A stretch of 64,000 nt of DNA, from the NCBI GenBank assembly GCA_963705835.1, contig CAVPLC010000052.1, positions 62,001-126,000 of the forward strand, read 5' to 3'. Of this stretch, positions 8,349 to 17,301 are shown piece after piece. Source of the DNA: Palsa-504 sp963705835 (GTDB taxonomy: Bacteria; Actinomycetota; Actinomycetes; Streptosporangiales; Streptosporangiaceae). The position numbers and the translations under genes are program-made. Each line of letters starts with the position of its first letter. Within the stretch, counting starts at the first letter, position 1. A model generated the notes under the pieces. It searched no databases, was not told where the DNA came from, and saw nothing but the letters and a program-made list of their open reading frames with translations.

Positions 8349-9187
8349 TCAGTCGCGTTCGGGATCGAGGGCGGCCAGTGCGTCGGCCAGCACCGGGAAC
8401 AGGCCGGGCCGGCGGCGACCGTCATGGAGGTGCTCTCCGCCCGGCCGGACAACCCGCCCACCACCGCGCCGGCCTCGCGGGCGATCAGGCCGCCGGCCGC
8501 GTAGTCCCAGTAGTTCAGGCCGCGCTCGAAATACCCGTCCAGCCGCCCGGCGGCCACGGAGCACAGGTCCACCGCGGCGGACCCGGCGCGCCGGATGTCG
8601 CGCACGCACGGAAGCACGGCCGCGACGACCTCGCCCTGGACCCGGCGGCGCCCGGAGTCGTAGCCGAATCCGGTTCCGACCAGCGCCTGGCCCAGCGCAA
8701 CGCCGGAGGTGCAGTGCAGCGGGATAGCTTTCCCTTCCCGGTGCAGCCAGGCGCCTCGGCCCGCGGCCGCGGTGAACGTCTCGCCGTAACGAGGCACCTC
8801 GACGACCCCCGCCAGCACCGTGCCGTCCACCTCGGCGGCGATCGATACGGCCCAGTCGGGCAGGCCGTAGAGGTAGTTGACGGTCCCGTCGAGCGGGTCC
8901 ACCACCCAGCGCACGTGGCCCGGGCCCCCCGCGAACTCGCCGCCGCCCCCGCCACCGAGGGTCTGGCCGCCTTCCTCGCCGAGCACGGCGTCGCCGGGAC
9001 GGACCGCGCGGATCCGCCCGGTGATCAGCGCCTCGGACCGGCGGTCCATCTCCGTCACCACGTCGGTGGGGCTCGACTTGGTCTCGACGACCTCGGGCCG
9101 TTCCTCGCCCCGCCACGAGGCCAGCAGCCGGCCCGCCTCGCTCGCCACGTCCATCGCGAGCCGCAGCAGGGCCTCGGGATCGCTCAC
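8349..9187 (-). pseudogene. suhB: SuhB-like inositol monophosphatase, single-base frameshift near its 3' end
   Basis: Mg2+-dependent phosphatase of the inositol monophosphatase family. Motifs: GEEGG, DPLDGTVNYLYGLPDWAVS (metal-binding DP-x-DGT) and NYWDYAAGGLIAREAGAVV (WD-x-AAG). A GTG at 9187 starts MSDPEALLRLAMDVASEAGR. The frame changes at about 8402-8410: before it the sequence reads TVAAGP, after it the neighbouring frame gives GLFPVLADALAALDPERD and stops at 8349. Restoring one base gives a normal protein of 279 residues. Without it the frame runs on to 8081, over the DUF4193 gene, which is implausible. I regard this as a sequencing error or a recent frameshift. Upstream it is open in the same frame as hemH (see findings). 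Confidence 0.8.
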
Positions 9188-10228
9188 CGGGCCCCCCGCC
9201 CTGCTGGCTTCCGGGGGGACGACCCCCCTGGACCCCCCGCAGCAGCCCGCCGGGCAGTCCCGGGTATCCGGGCGGTCCGGTAGCTCCAGGCGCTCGCGGA
9301 CCAGGTCGGTGATCATGGATGCGAACCGGGGGCTGGTGCCGGGGGTGGCGGCACGCGCGAACGCCAGACCCAGGGAGTCGGCGGTCTGCGCCGCCTCGAT
9401 GTCCAGGTCGTGCCGGACCTCCATGTGGTCGGACACGAATCCCACCGGGATGACCACCACGGCCGCGGTGCCCGACTTGGCCAGTTCGCCGAGGTGGTCG
9501 CTCACGTCGGGTTCCAGCCACGGCACCGACGGCGGCCCGCTCCGGCTCTGGTAAGCCAGCGACCACGGATGACGGCCGTCGCCGGTCCGCTCGGCGATCA
9601 GGCGGGCGGCCTCGGTCAGCTCGGCCACGTAGCGGTGCCCTCCGGCAGGACCGCTCGCGTCCGCCATCGCCACCGGGATGCTGTGCGCGGTGAAGACCAG
9701 GTGGGCGTCCGCGCGCACCTCTGGGGGGAGAGTCGCCAGCGCCGCGCGGGCGTTGTCGGCGAAGGGCTCGATGAAGCCCGGGTGGTTGAAGAAGCGGCGG
9801 ATCTTATCTATCCGCGGGGCGCCGGGCCCGGCGGCGCTACGGGCCCGCTCGATGTCGTCCAGGTACTGCCTGCAGCTGGAGTAGGAGCTGTACGCCGAGG
9901 TCACGAACGCGACGGCCCGCCGCACGCCGTCCTCGGTCATCGTGCGCACCACGTCGGTCAGGTAGGGTTCCCAGTTCCGGTTCCCCCAGTACAGGGGCAG
10001 CGACAGGCCGCTGGCGGCGAAGTCGGCCCGCACCGCGGTCAGCAGGTCCCGGCACTGCTGGTTGATCGGGCTCACCCCGCCGAACGCGTAGTAGTGCTCG
10101 GCCACGGCCGCGAGCCGCTCCCGCGGGACGGCGCGGCCGCGGGTGACGTTCTCCAGGAACGGCATCACGTCCGCGGGGCCTTCCGGACCGCCGAACGAGA
10201 CGAGCAGGAAAGCGTCGTAGGACGGCAT
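9188..10228 (-). CDS. hemH: Ferrochelatase (coproporphyrin ferrochelatase type)
   Basis: Inserts Fe2+ into (copro)porphyrin in haem synthesis; cytoplasmic. About 347 residues from the ATG at 10228 (MPSYDAFLLVSFGGPEG), close to the ~344 of the mycobacterial enzyme. Visible: the early LVSFGGPEGPADVMPFLENV, the active-site histidine in FTAHSIPVAM, the acidic VSDHMEVRHD loop, and cysteines (SSYSSCRQYL and C-terminal DCPAGCC) consistent with the [2Fe-2S] cluster of actinobacterial ferrochelatases. No stop codon separates it from the downstream phosphatase in this frame. In the next frame a TGA at 9186-9184 overlaps the GTG start of suhB (GTGA), which suggests one extra base in the G-rich 3' end. 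Confidence 0.88.
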
Positions 10229-10334
10229 GCCTCCATCCAACCAGGGCCGTCTGGGTGCCATGCCCGCCGGGCTGGCGGGCGGAAACCCGGTTGGCGCGCT
10301 CCGATATCGTCGTGATCATGGGGTTCTGCGAACG

Positions 10335-11603
10335 ATGACGGGGGTTGACGACGCAGAGCCGACGGTCCGCAGGTCCCCCGTCAGCAAGCTGGCCCGGCCG
10401 CTGCGGCCGTACGCGGACATCTTCCGGATTCCCGGCGCGTGGCGCTTCTCGGCGGCAGGCGTCATCGGGCGGATGCCGATGTCGATGTTCGGGCTCGGGA
10501 CCGTCTTGCTCATCTCGGCCGCCACCGGGAAGTACGGCGTGGCCGGTACGGTGGCCGCGGCCGGCTCGCTCTGCTATGCGGTGTCCGCGCCGCAGATCGC
10601 CCGGCTGATCGATTCCCGCGGTCAGCGGCGCGTGCTGCTGCCGCTGCTGGCGATCTTCGCCGTCTCGACGGCGGCCCTGATCGCGGCCGTAGAGCTGCAG
10701 GCGCCAACCTGGGCGTTCTTCGCGCCCGGCGCGATCGCGGGCGCGACCATGCCGTCGCTGGGCACCATGGTCCGGACCCGGTGGAGCGCGCTGCTGACGG
10801 GCACCCCCATGCTGCACACCGCGTTCTCCTTCGAGTCGGTGGCCGACGAACTGTGCTTCGTGATCGGTCCCGCCGCCGTGACGTTGCTGGCCACCGAGGT
10901 GTTCCCCGCGGCCGGGGTCGGCACCGCGGCGCTGCTCTGCCTCGCGGGGACCTTGTGGTTCGCCGCCGAGCGCCGCACGGAACCCCAGGTGATGCTGGTA
11001 CCCGGTGCGCGGACCGCGAAGGTCAAGGGCGCCGCCGCGCCCGGGCTGGTCGTGCTGGCTCCGGTGTACCTGCTGCTGGGCGCGATGTTCGTGTCCATCG
11101 ACCTGAGCACGGTCTCGTTCGCCCAGCACTTCGGGCACAAGCCGCTGGCCGGATTCATCCTCGGCACGTACGCGCTCGGCAGCGCGACGGGCGGGCTGTG
11201 GTACGGGTCCAGGCAGTGGCGCGCGCCCCTCGAGAACAGGTTCGCGTTCACGCTCGTACTGACCGTCATCGGCGAGGCCACGTTCTGGGCTCAGCCGAAC
11301 CTGGTCACGCTCACCTGCTGCATCTACCTGTGCGGGCTTACCATCGCGCCGACGCTGATCGCCGGCTTCAGCCTGCTCGAGGCGCAGGCCAAGCCGGGCA
11401 GGCGTACCGAGGCCATGTCCTGGCTCAGCAGCGGGATCGGCGTGGGCCTGGCCGTCGGCTCGTCGGTGGTCGGGTTCATCATCGACGCGCACGGCCCGCG
11501 GGCGGGCTACGTGTTCGCCGCCGCCTGCGGCGCGGCCAGCGCGGTCACCTGCCTGCTCGGCCTGCGCCGCCTGCGGTCACCGGCACCGCTCCCGGATGAC
11601 TAG
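10335..11603 (+). CDS. MFS transporter, probable drug/metabolite exporter
   Basis: Membrane protein of 422 residues with about 12 hydrophobic segments. An MFS-type loop (QIARLIDSRGQRRVLLP, the D-R-x-G-x-R/K element) lies between segments 2 and 3. The second half ends with GIGVGLAVGSSVVGFIIDAHGPRAGYVFAAA, typical of the drug-efflux families. The ATG at 10335 (MTGVDDAEP) is my choice; the frame is open upstream to 10227, but that start would face the hemH start directly. The stop overlaps the convergent transglycosylase gene by three bases. Substrate unknown. Confidence 0.82.
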   Translation: MTGVDDAEPTVRRSPVSKLARPLRPYADIFRIPGAWRFSAAGVIGRMPMSMFGLGTVLLISAATGKYGVAGTVAAAGSLCYAVSAPQIARLIDSRGQRRVLLPLLAIFAVSTAALIAAVELQAPTWAFFAPGAIAGATMPSLGTMVRTRWSALLTGTPMLHTAFSFESVADELCFVIGPAAVTLLATEVFPAAGVGTAALLCLAGTLWFAAERRTEPQVMLVPGARTAKVKGAAAPGLVVLAPVYLLLGAMFVSIDLSTVSFAQHFGHKPLAGFILGTYALGSATGGLWYGSRQWRAPLENRFAFTLVLTVIGEATFWAQPNLVTLTCCIYLCGLTIAPTLIAGFSLLEAQAKPGRRTEAMSWLSSGIGVGLAVGSSVVGFIIDAHGPRAGYVFAAACGAASAVTCLLGLRRLRSPAPLPDD

Positions 11604-12761
11604 GGCCTCACGGGTTGTTCCTCGCGTACTCGCTGGCCAGCGACGAGCACTTCGTCGACGTACCAGGTCGCGTGGTTGTAGGAGAAAATCGCCGAGGCCA
11701 GCGTGGCGGGGTTCCCGCCACCGTCGGCGCACAGCATGCGCGCGGCCGAGGGGACGGCGTCCAGCGGGTTCATGATGTCCGGCGGGCCGATCGGACCGAA
11801 CCCGTCGATGCCCCAGATCGCCCAGGTGGACGGCAGGAACTGCATGGGGCCGAGCGCTCCCGCGCTGGACGGGCCGTCGTTGGCGCCGTCGCCGCTCTCG
11901 ATCTCGGCGATCGCGGCCAGCACGGTCCAGGACATGCCCTGGCAGTACTGCGCCGCCGACTTCTTGAACAGGTCCAGCCAGTTGGCCGGTACGCCGGCCG
12001 GAGCGTTCGTCTCCACCGGCAGCTTGCTGGCGGTGACCAGGGAGTACGACACCAGGTTGACCACCTGGCTGCCGTGGCCGATGACCGACTGGACCTGGGA
12101 CTTCAGCGTGGACAGGTCCGCCCGCGGCGCGCTGATCAGGACCGCGAAGTTCTTGGCCAGCCCCAGCTGCGCGGACCTGGTCAGGTTGACGATCGCGTCC
12201 GCGCCGGGCACGCTGAGCGCGGTCGCCCCGCCGAACGGCACCTGCTCGACGATCGCGGCAGAGACCGGGTAGGAGTTCCCCAGCGGTCAGGTGCAGCCTG
12301 CGGGCCGCGGCGTCGGTGCTGATGAGCTGCCCCTGGGCCAGGTCGGACCAGACCGCGGCCGAGGCCGCCGTGGACAGCGGCGTCCAGGGCCGGAACGCCT
12401 GCGGCGAGACGCCCAGCACGTTGGCGCTCTGGCCGTTGACGGTAACCTTCCCGCCGTCCACGGGCAGCACGGCCGTCACCCCGCTCAGCTTGCCGATCTT
12501 GGCCAGCTGCGCGGGGGTGATCCCGCCCGGGACCGCGGCGATCAGGTCCGGCACGAACTCCTGCCGGTCAGCGCCCGCCGGCGCGGAGGGCTGGGCGGGC
12601 GGCTGGGGAGCCGGCACCGAGACCGACGAGACGTGCGAGGAAGGGGTACCGGAGCCCATGGCGGCAGCGGCCGCCTGGACCGCGAATCCGGCTACGCTTA
12701 CGCAGGCCGCGGCCACGGCGGCGGCCCTCAGGGCGGCACGGCGCAGGTCATGGGACAGCAC
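11600..12761 (-). pseudogene. Secreted lytic transglycosylase-like protein, single-base frameshift
   Basis: Reading from GTG 12761, a signal peptide-like N-terminus (LRRAALRAAAVAAACVSVAG) leads into a Pro/Ala linker and a domain with GITPAQLAKIGKLSGVTAVL. At the C run 12278-12281 the frame must move by one base: LHLTAG joins to NSYPVSAAIVEQVPFGGAT in the next frame. The C-terminal half holds an SLT/MltB-type domain with a candidate catalytic glutamate in VLAAIAEIESGDG, then GALGPMQFLPSTWAIWG and AIFSYNHATWYVDEV. Corrected length is 386 residues. Expected role is cutting peptidoglycan glycan strands outside the membrane. Most likely functional if the extra base is a sequencing error. Confidence 0.72.
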
Positions 12762-12817
12762 AATGTATAAGACGATATAAGGCCGTCGCCGCCAACAGAA
12801 AGTCCCCAAACGAGTTC

Positions 12818-12855
12818 TTAAAGAGATCTTCAGCAGCGCTAAACAGACCTTCAGC
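12818..12855. promoter_or_regulatory. Imperfect 17-bp direct repeat, 21-bp spacing, in a divergent promoter region
   Basis: TTAAAGAGATCTTCAGC at 12818-12834 and CTAAACAGACCTTCAGC at 12839-12855 agree at 14 of 17 positions and start 21 bases apart, two helical turns. They lie in the AT-richer gap between the divergent transglycosylase and mrp genes. This layout suits a dimeric winged-helix response regulator; the regulator itself is unknown. Confidence 0.4.
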
Positions 12856-12879
12856 TTGGCTGATACCCATGGAGTGGAT

Positions 12880-13692
12880 ATGCCGGACAGCTCGGAACAC
12901 GTACCGGTCATCGCGGTCGCCAGCGGCAAGGGCGGCGTCGGGAAGACCACGGTCGCGGTCAATCTCGCCCTGGCGCTGACCGCGCAGGGGCAGCGCACCG
13001 GCCTGGTCGATGCCGATCTGTACGGGCCCGACGTGCCGCGGATGATGGGCCTTCGGCGGCGTGCCGAGGCGTCATACGTCACGCTGTTCGCCCGGCCGGG
13101 CGAGGCCGACTCGCGACTGCAGACGGTCAGCCAGCACGGGGTCCAGCTCGCCTCGGCCGCGTTCCTGCTCGGCGAGAATCAGGGCCTGGGCATCCACGGC
13201 GGCATCGCCCAGCTGCTGGTCCGGCGGCTGATGTCCGATACCGACTGGACCGGCCTTGACTACCTGGTGCTGGACCTCCCGCCGGGAACGGCGGACATCC
13301 AGCAGTTCGTGTTCGCCTTGACGGGCCGCCCGATGTACGTCCTGGTGGTGGTCACGCCGCAGGTCATCGCGCATCAGGACGCGCGCAGGCTCATCGCGCA
13401 CCTGCAGCCGCGGCGCAGCACGAGCACGGTCGACGTGGCCGGGGTGGAGAACATGAGCGGCCAGATCTGCCCGAGCTGCGGCCAGAGGACCGCGCTGTTC
13501 CCCGCGGCCCCCGAACAGGACAGCATCTGGGGCCTGATCCCGAAGCTGGCCAGCATTCCCTTCAGCCACCGGGCCGCGCAGGACGCCGACGAGGGGCGGC
13601 CGGTCATGATTACCGGCGCGGTCCCCGAGCAGGTCGACGCCTACCAGCTCGTCGCCGAGCAGGTGCGCAAGCGGCTCGCGGAACCCCGTTGA
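12880..13692 (+). CDS. Mrp/ApbC-type P-loop ATPase (iron-sulfur carrier family)
   Basis: 270 residues. Deviant Walker A motif ASGKGGVGKTTVAVNLA at about residues 14-30, DADLYGPDVPRMMG, Walker B-like DYLVLDLPPGTAD, and a C-terminal C-x2-C (ICPSCGQ) characteristic of Mrp/Nbp35 scaffolds that hold and pass on Fe-S clusters. The ATG at 12880 has a GGAG site five bases upstream; two earlier in-frame starts (TTG 12856, GTG 12874) are less well placed. It lacks the N-terminal DUF59 domain of many Mrp proteins and is shorter than usual, so it may be an Mrp-like paralogue. Confidence 0.85.
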   Translation: MPDSSEHVPVIAVASGKGGVGKTTVAVNLALALTAQGQRTGLVDADLYGPDVPRMMGLRRRAEASYVTLFARPGEADSRLQTVSQHGVQLASAAFLLGENQGLGIHGGIAQLLVRRLMSDTDWTGLDYLVLDLPPGTADIQQFVFALTGRPMYVLVVVTPQVIAHQDARRLIAHLQPRRSTSTVDVAGVENMSGQICPSCGQRTALFPAAPEQDSIWGLIPKLASIPFSHRAAQDADEGRPVMITGAVPEQVDAYQLVAEQVRKRLAEPR

Positions 13693-14854
13693 TCAGCCGA
13701 TAGGGCCGAAACGAACGTCGTGCGACGCGCCCGGCGCGCAGAACCGGAGCATGCGCTCGGCCTCATCCACGACCGGATCGAGATCGGTCTGCGGGCCGAA
13801 CAGCTCGACGGTCAGCGCCGCGGTGCTCTTGTTCCTGGCCAGCCGCCACAGCCCGGCGACAAAGCCGTCGATCAGGACCGAGCCGGGGAAGATGCCGTTG
13901 ATGGTGTAGAACCGCTTGAGGTTCTCGGCGCTGACCACGCGGGTGCGGTCCGCGTGCGACAGCACCAGGTTGTCGAACTCGGCGACCAGCCGGACCGGGG
14001 CGGGCACGTCTCCGCCCGGCCGCGGCGCCGACGGCAGGTCGAACAGCTCGGCGCCCTGCTCGTCGGTGAAGGTGACCAGGGACGGCCTGAGCTCCTCCAG
14101 CACCGGGCGCAGCCCGGTCAGCCCGGACCAGGCGGCCACGTCCCGCGCGGTCGCCGGGCCGAACGCGGCCAGGTAGCGCGTCACCAGCCCGGCCAGGCTC
14201 GTGTACCCTGGCCCGTGCCGGGCGGGCCGGTGGCCCGGACGCCGCGCGGGCGGGCTGGCCCAGCCAGTGCTCCGCGGAGGTGTGCAGCGACTGCCCGGAC
14301 CGGCCCCAGACCGCTCGCGGCGGCACCTGCACCAGCGGGACGAGGGCGCGCACGCCCTGGGCCAGGGCGGCGGGCGGATGGTCCGGCCAGCGCCCGGCGA
14401 GCGCCTCGCCGAGCTGGCTGAACGTCATCGGAGCGGATTCCACCAGTTCCCGCCCGGCCGCGGCGAGCGCGCCGGGATCCACGCCCGCCAGCTGCCGGCC
14501 GAACGTGCCGCGCATGCCGCGCTCGAGCACCGGCTGGAGCTGGCGGCGCAGCGGCAGGCAGTCCCGGGCTGAGACCAGGTGGATGGTGCCGCGCATCAGC
14601 GCGATCCTGACCACGCTCCGGTCGGTGAGCAGCGGCGCCAGGTCCTCGGGCCGGAACCCGCCCAGCCGCGACCACAGGCCGTAATAGGGCGGGAACGGCG
14701 CCTGGGCCTGCAGCCCGACCAGGTGCTCGATGGTCCCGATCACGGCGGCCCGCCTGCCGTCCGCGTCGTCCGGCAGGTCGGACCGGTCGAGCAGCCGCTG
14801 GCGGCTGAGCAGGGCCCGGTTGAGCGCCCGCAGGCTCAGCACCTCAGATGGCAT
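13693..14854 (-). pseudogene. Winged-helix DNA-binding domain protein (HTH_42 family), single-base frameshift
   Basis: The first part (MPSEVLSLRALNRALLSRQR, VGLQAQAPFPPYYGLWSRL, MRGTIHLVSARDCLPLR) and the last part (FGPATARDVAAWSGL, FDNLVLSHADRTRV, FYTINGIFPGSVLIDGFVAG) are in different frames but join into one typical family protein of about 386 residues if one base is removed around 14213-14230, where LARHGPGYTSLAGLVTRYL is the likely reading. Members are related to AlkZ/YcaQ DNA glycosylases for interstrand crosslinks, though most are uncharacterised. It starts 12 bases after the DUF2079 stop and is probably co-transcribed with it. Convergent with mrp. Confidence 0.75.
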
Positions 14855-14866
14855 CGGCGGCCCGCC

Positions 14867-16504
14867 TCAGTAGCAGATGTTCGTGTGCAGCCGGGCCGCG
14901 GGCAGCGGATGGGCGAGCGCCTGCGCGGTGCGCGCGTCGGCAGGCCGGTGCAGCACCACGTAGCCGTCGTCGGCGAACACCAGCGTGTACCCGTTTGCCC
15001 GCAGGTACGCCAGCTCCTGGGCCTGCTGGCCGGGCGAGCAGAACGGGAAGTCGAGCCCGAGCGTGTCCCCGACCACCCACGGCGCCCAGCGGGGCGTCCC
15101 GTCCAGCAGCAGCACGGTGTCGCGGCCGGACAGCGCCGGGCCGAGGTTGTTGGACGCCTCCACCTCCACGCCCGAGGGCACGTGAGCGACGGCGGCCGCG
15201 GCCGCCCGCATCCGCGCGTTGACCCCGTAGAACCCCGGGTGCAGCAGCGAGCCGAACGGGGAGGAGGGCACGTAGACCAGGGCGGCGGCGAAGATCGCTG
15301 CGGCCCACAAGGTGGCGGGACGCCAGGGCAAGCCGTCACGCCGCAGCCAGGCCGGCCGGGCCCGGGGGTAGGTCAGCCACCGGTCCCAGGCGGGCGGCCA
15401 GTGCCGCTGCAGCCGCGCGGCGCCGTCCACGGCGGCGCAGCACAAGATCATGACCACGAACGCGTCGTACTGGAACTTCGCCTGCCACCACAGCGGATAG
15501 CCGGACGCGAGCATCCGCTCGGCCAGCAGCGGCAGCGCCGCGACCACCAGCGGCGAGGCCAGCGGCAGGAAGCCGAACGCCGCGAGCAGCCCGATCATGG
15601 TCCGGGCCTTGACCCACGGGGTGACGAACACGTGCAGCGCGTGCCACGGATGGGTGACCATGTTGGCGACCGCGCTGCCCAGCGTGGGGCCGAACTGGCT
15701 GTAGGCAAAGTAGAACGTGGCCGACCCGCCGAAGGCCGGGATCAGCACCTGGGTCGCGATCCAGGTGGCCGCCACCCCGCCGACCACGAACGCCAGCCCG
15801 ATCCAGGTATCCGGTCGCCGACGCTTCAGCAGCAGGTAGCACCCGAAGCCCGCCACGAGCAGGCCCATGTCCTCCTTGACCAGCAGCAGCGCCGCCGCGG
15901 CGATCACGCCTGCCCAGCGCTTCCCGGCGTCGAAGCGCTCGACCAATATGGCGGTCAGGACCGGGACGAACGCGACCTCGTGGAAGTCGAAGATGACGGC
16001 CTCCATGACCGGCAGCGACAGCGCGTAGGCCACGCACACGAAGTACGCCGCGCCCGCGCCGAGCTGGCGCCGGGTGTACGCCCACAGCGGCGGGATGGCC
16101 AGCGCGAACAGCACGCCCTGCGCCACCAGCAGCGTGGTGGGGTCGTCGTGGATCCAGTACAGCGGGGCGAGCAGGGCGAGCACCGGCGACCAGTGGTCGG
16201 CCAGCAGCATGAAGTGCGCGCCTATCCCGTCGGATACGCCCCTGGCGATCGAGACCGGCGCGTGGAAATGCGCGTAACCGCGGATCCCCTGGTCGAAGAT
16301 GACCAGGTCGAACGTGCTGGCCAGGAACCGGCGGAACAGGATCAGGGAGTCCAGGCAGTAGACGAAGGCGGCGGCCGCGGTGAGCGCGCCGACCCGCATC
16401 CCGGTGTGACCCCACAGTGACCGCCTGCGACCAGCGGCCCCGTCAGCCTCGCTGGGGGCGGCCGCTGCACTGGCAGGCCGGGAACCGGCGGCCTGACTGC
16501 TCAC
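14867..16504 (-). CDS. DUF2079 family multi-pass membrane protein
   Basis: 545 residues from GTG 16504 (MSSQAAGSRPAS); a later start at MRVGALTAAAAFVYCLDSL is possible. Roughly ten hydrophobic segments and the DUF2079 signature SLILFRRFLASTFDLVIFDQ, then IFDFHEVAFVPVLTAILVE and LLLVKEDMGLLVAGFGCY. The family is distantly related to GT-C glycosyltransferases, and the acidic FDQ and KED motifs in loops fit this. The C-terminal 130 residues form a soluble extracellular-type domain (ASNNLGPALSGRDTVLLLDG). Substrate unknown. Divergent from the TetR gene. Confidence 0.85.
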   Translation of the reverse strand: MSSQAAGSRPASAAAAPSEADGAAGRRRSLWGHTGMRVGALTAAAAFVYCLDSLILFRRFLASTFDLVIFDQGIRGYAHFHAPVSIARGVSDGIGAHFMLLADHWSPVLALLAPLYWIHDDPTTLLVAQGVLFALAIPPLWAYTRRQLGAGAAYFVCVAYALSLPVMEAVIFDFHEVAFVPVLTAILVERFDAGKRWAGVIAAAALLLVKEDMGLLVAGFGCYLLLKRRRPDTWIGLAFVVGGVAATWIATQVLIPAFGGSATFYFAYSQFGPTLGSAVANMVTHPWHALHVFVTPWVKARTMIGLLAAFGFLPLASPLVVAALPLLAERMLASGYPLWWQAKFQYDAFVVMILCCAAVDGAARLQRHWPPAWDRWLTYPRARPAWLRRDGLPWRPATLWAAAIFAAALVYVPSSPFGSLLHPGFYGVNARMRAAAAAVAHVPSGVEVEASNNLGPALSGRDTVLLLDGTPRWAPWVVGDTLGLDFPFCSPGQQAQELAYLRANGYTLVFADDGYVVLHRPADARTAQALAHPLPAARLHTNICY

Positions 16505-16594
16505 GGCTGGAAGGGTAGCAGCGCGGGGAATACCGCAGCGGCTCGCGTTGACCGAATGTAGGGCAGTCAGGGCCAGGACGGCTACTCTCTTGCT

Positions 16595-17301
16595 ATGAAC
16601 CAGGAGGCAAGCCGCGGTCCCGCCAACGCCGCGTCCCGCGGGACCGGGCGGCCACCGAGAAAACAGCCCACCAGACCCTCGCTGGGCGGCGGGGCCCCCG
16701 CACAGGATCGCGAGCTGCGCGCGCAGGGCCGGGAGACCGTCCGCAAGCTGCTCGAGGCGGGCATGGTGGAGTTCGAGGACCGCGGCTTCCACGGCGTCCG
16801 CGTCGACGACGTGGTGCGCCGGGCCGGGATCTCCCACGGCACGTTCTACCTTTACTTCTCCAACAAGGAAGACCTGTTCAAGGCGCTGCTGAAGGACGCC
16901 CTGCACGACATGGAGATCGTGGCGGGCGACTTCCCGGTCGTCACCAGCGACGAGACCGGGCTGAAGGTGCTGCGCAGTGGGTCAGGAAGTTCTTCCGGGC
17001 CTACGCCGCGCACGCCACCGTGATCCGCATCCTCAGCCAGGCCGACCTGGTGCCGGAAGAGGTGTTCGGCGACGGGCTGCGGCTGTTCTTCAGCATCGCC
17101 GAGGCCATGACCACGGGCATGACCGCCGCCGCGCAGGCGGCCGGGCGGCATCAAGAGCACGCCGAGCTGACCGCGGTGGCCTGCCTGATGATGCTCGAGC
17201 GGGTGAACTACCTGATCAGCGCCGAAGTCCGGCTGCCGGAAGACGAGATGGCCGACCGGATCGCCGACATCATGTTCGCCGCCTTCGGCCTCAACGCGTA
17301 G
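16595..17301 (+). pseudogene. TetR-family regulator, single-base frameshift
   Basis: The N-terminus (about residues 50-100) is a clear TetR helix-turn-helix: GMVEFEDRGFHGVRVDDVVR then AGISHGTFYLYFSNKEDLF. At about 16973-16977 one base is missing: LKVLR should continue as QWVRKFFRAYAAHATVIRIL in the next frame, which then runs to the stop at 17301 through a ligand-binding domain (FGDGLRLFFSIAEAMTTGM). Corrected length is 235 residues. It is divergent from DUF2079, which it may control. No obvious ribosome-binding site precedes the ATG, so the transcript could be leaderless. Confidence 0.8.

Noticed and set aside
14579..16420. 613-codon + strand open frame
   Set aside because: Antisense shadow of DUF2079; no domain, Arg/Gln/Pro-rich composition.
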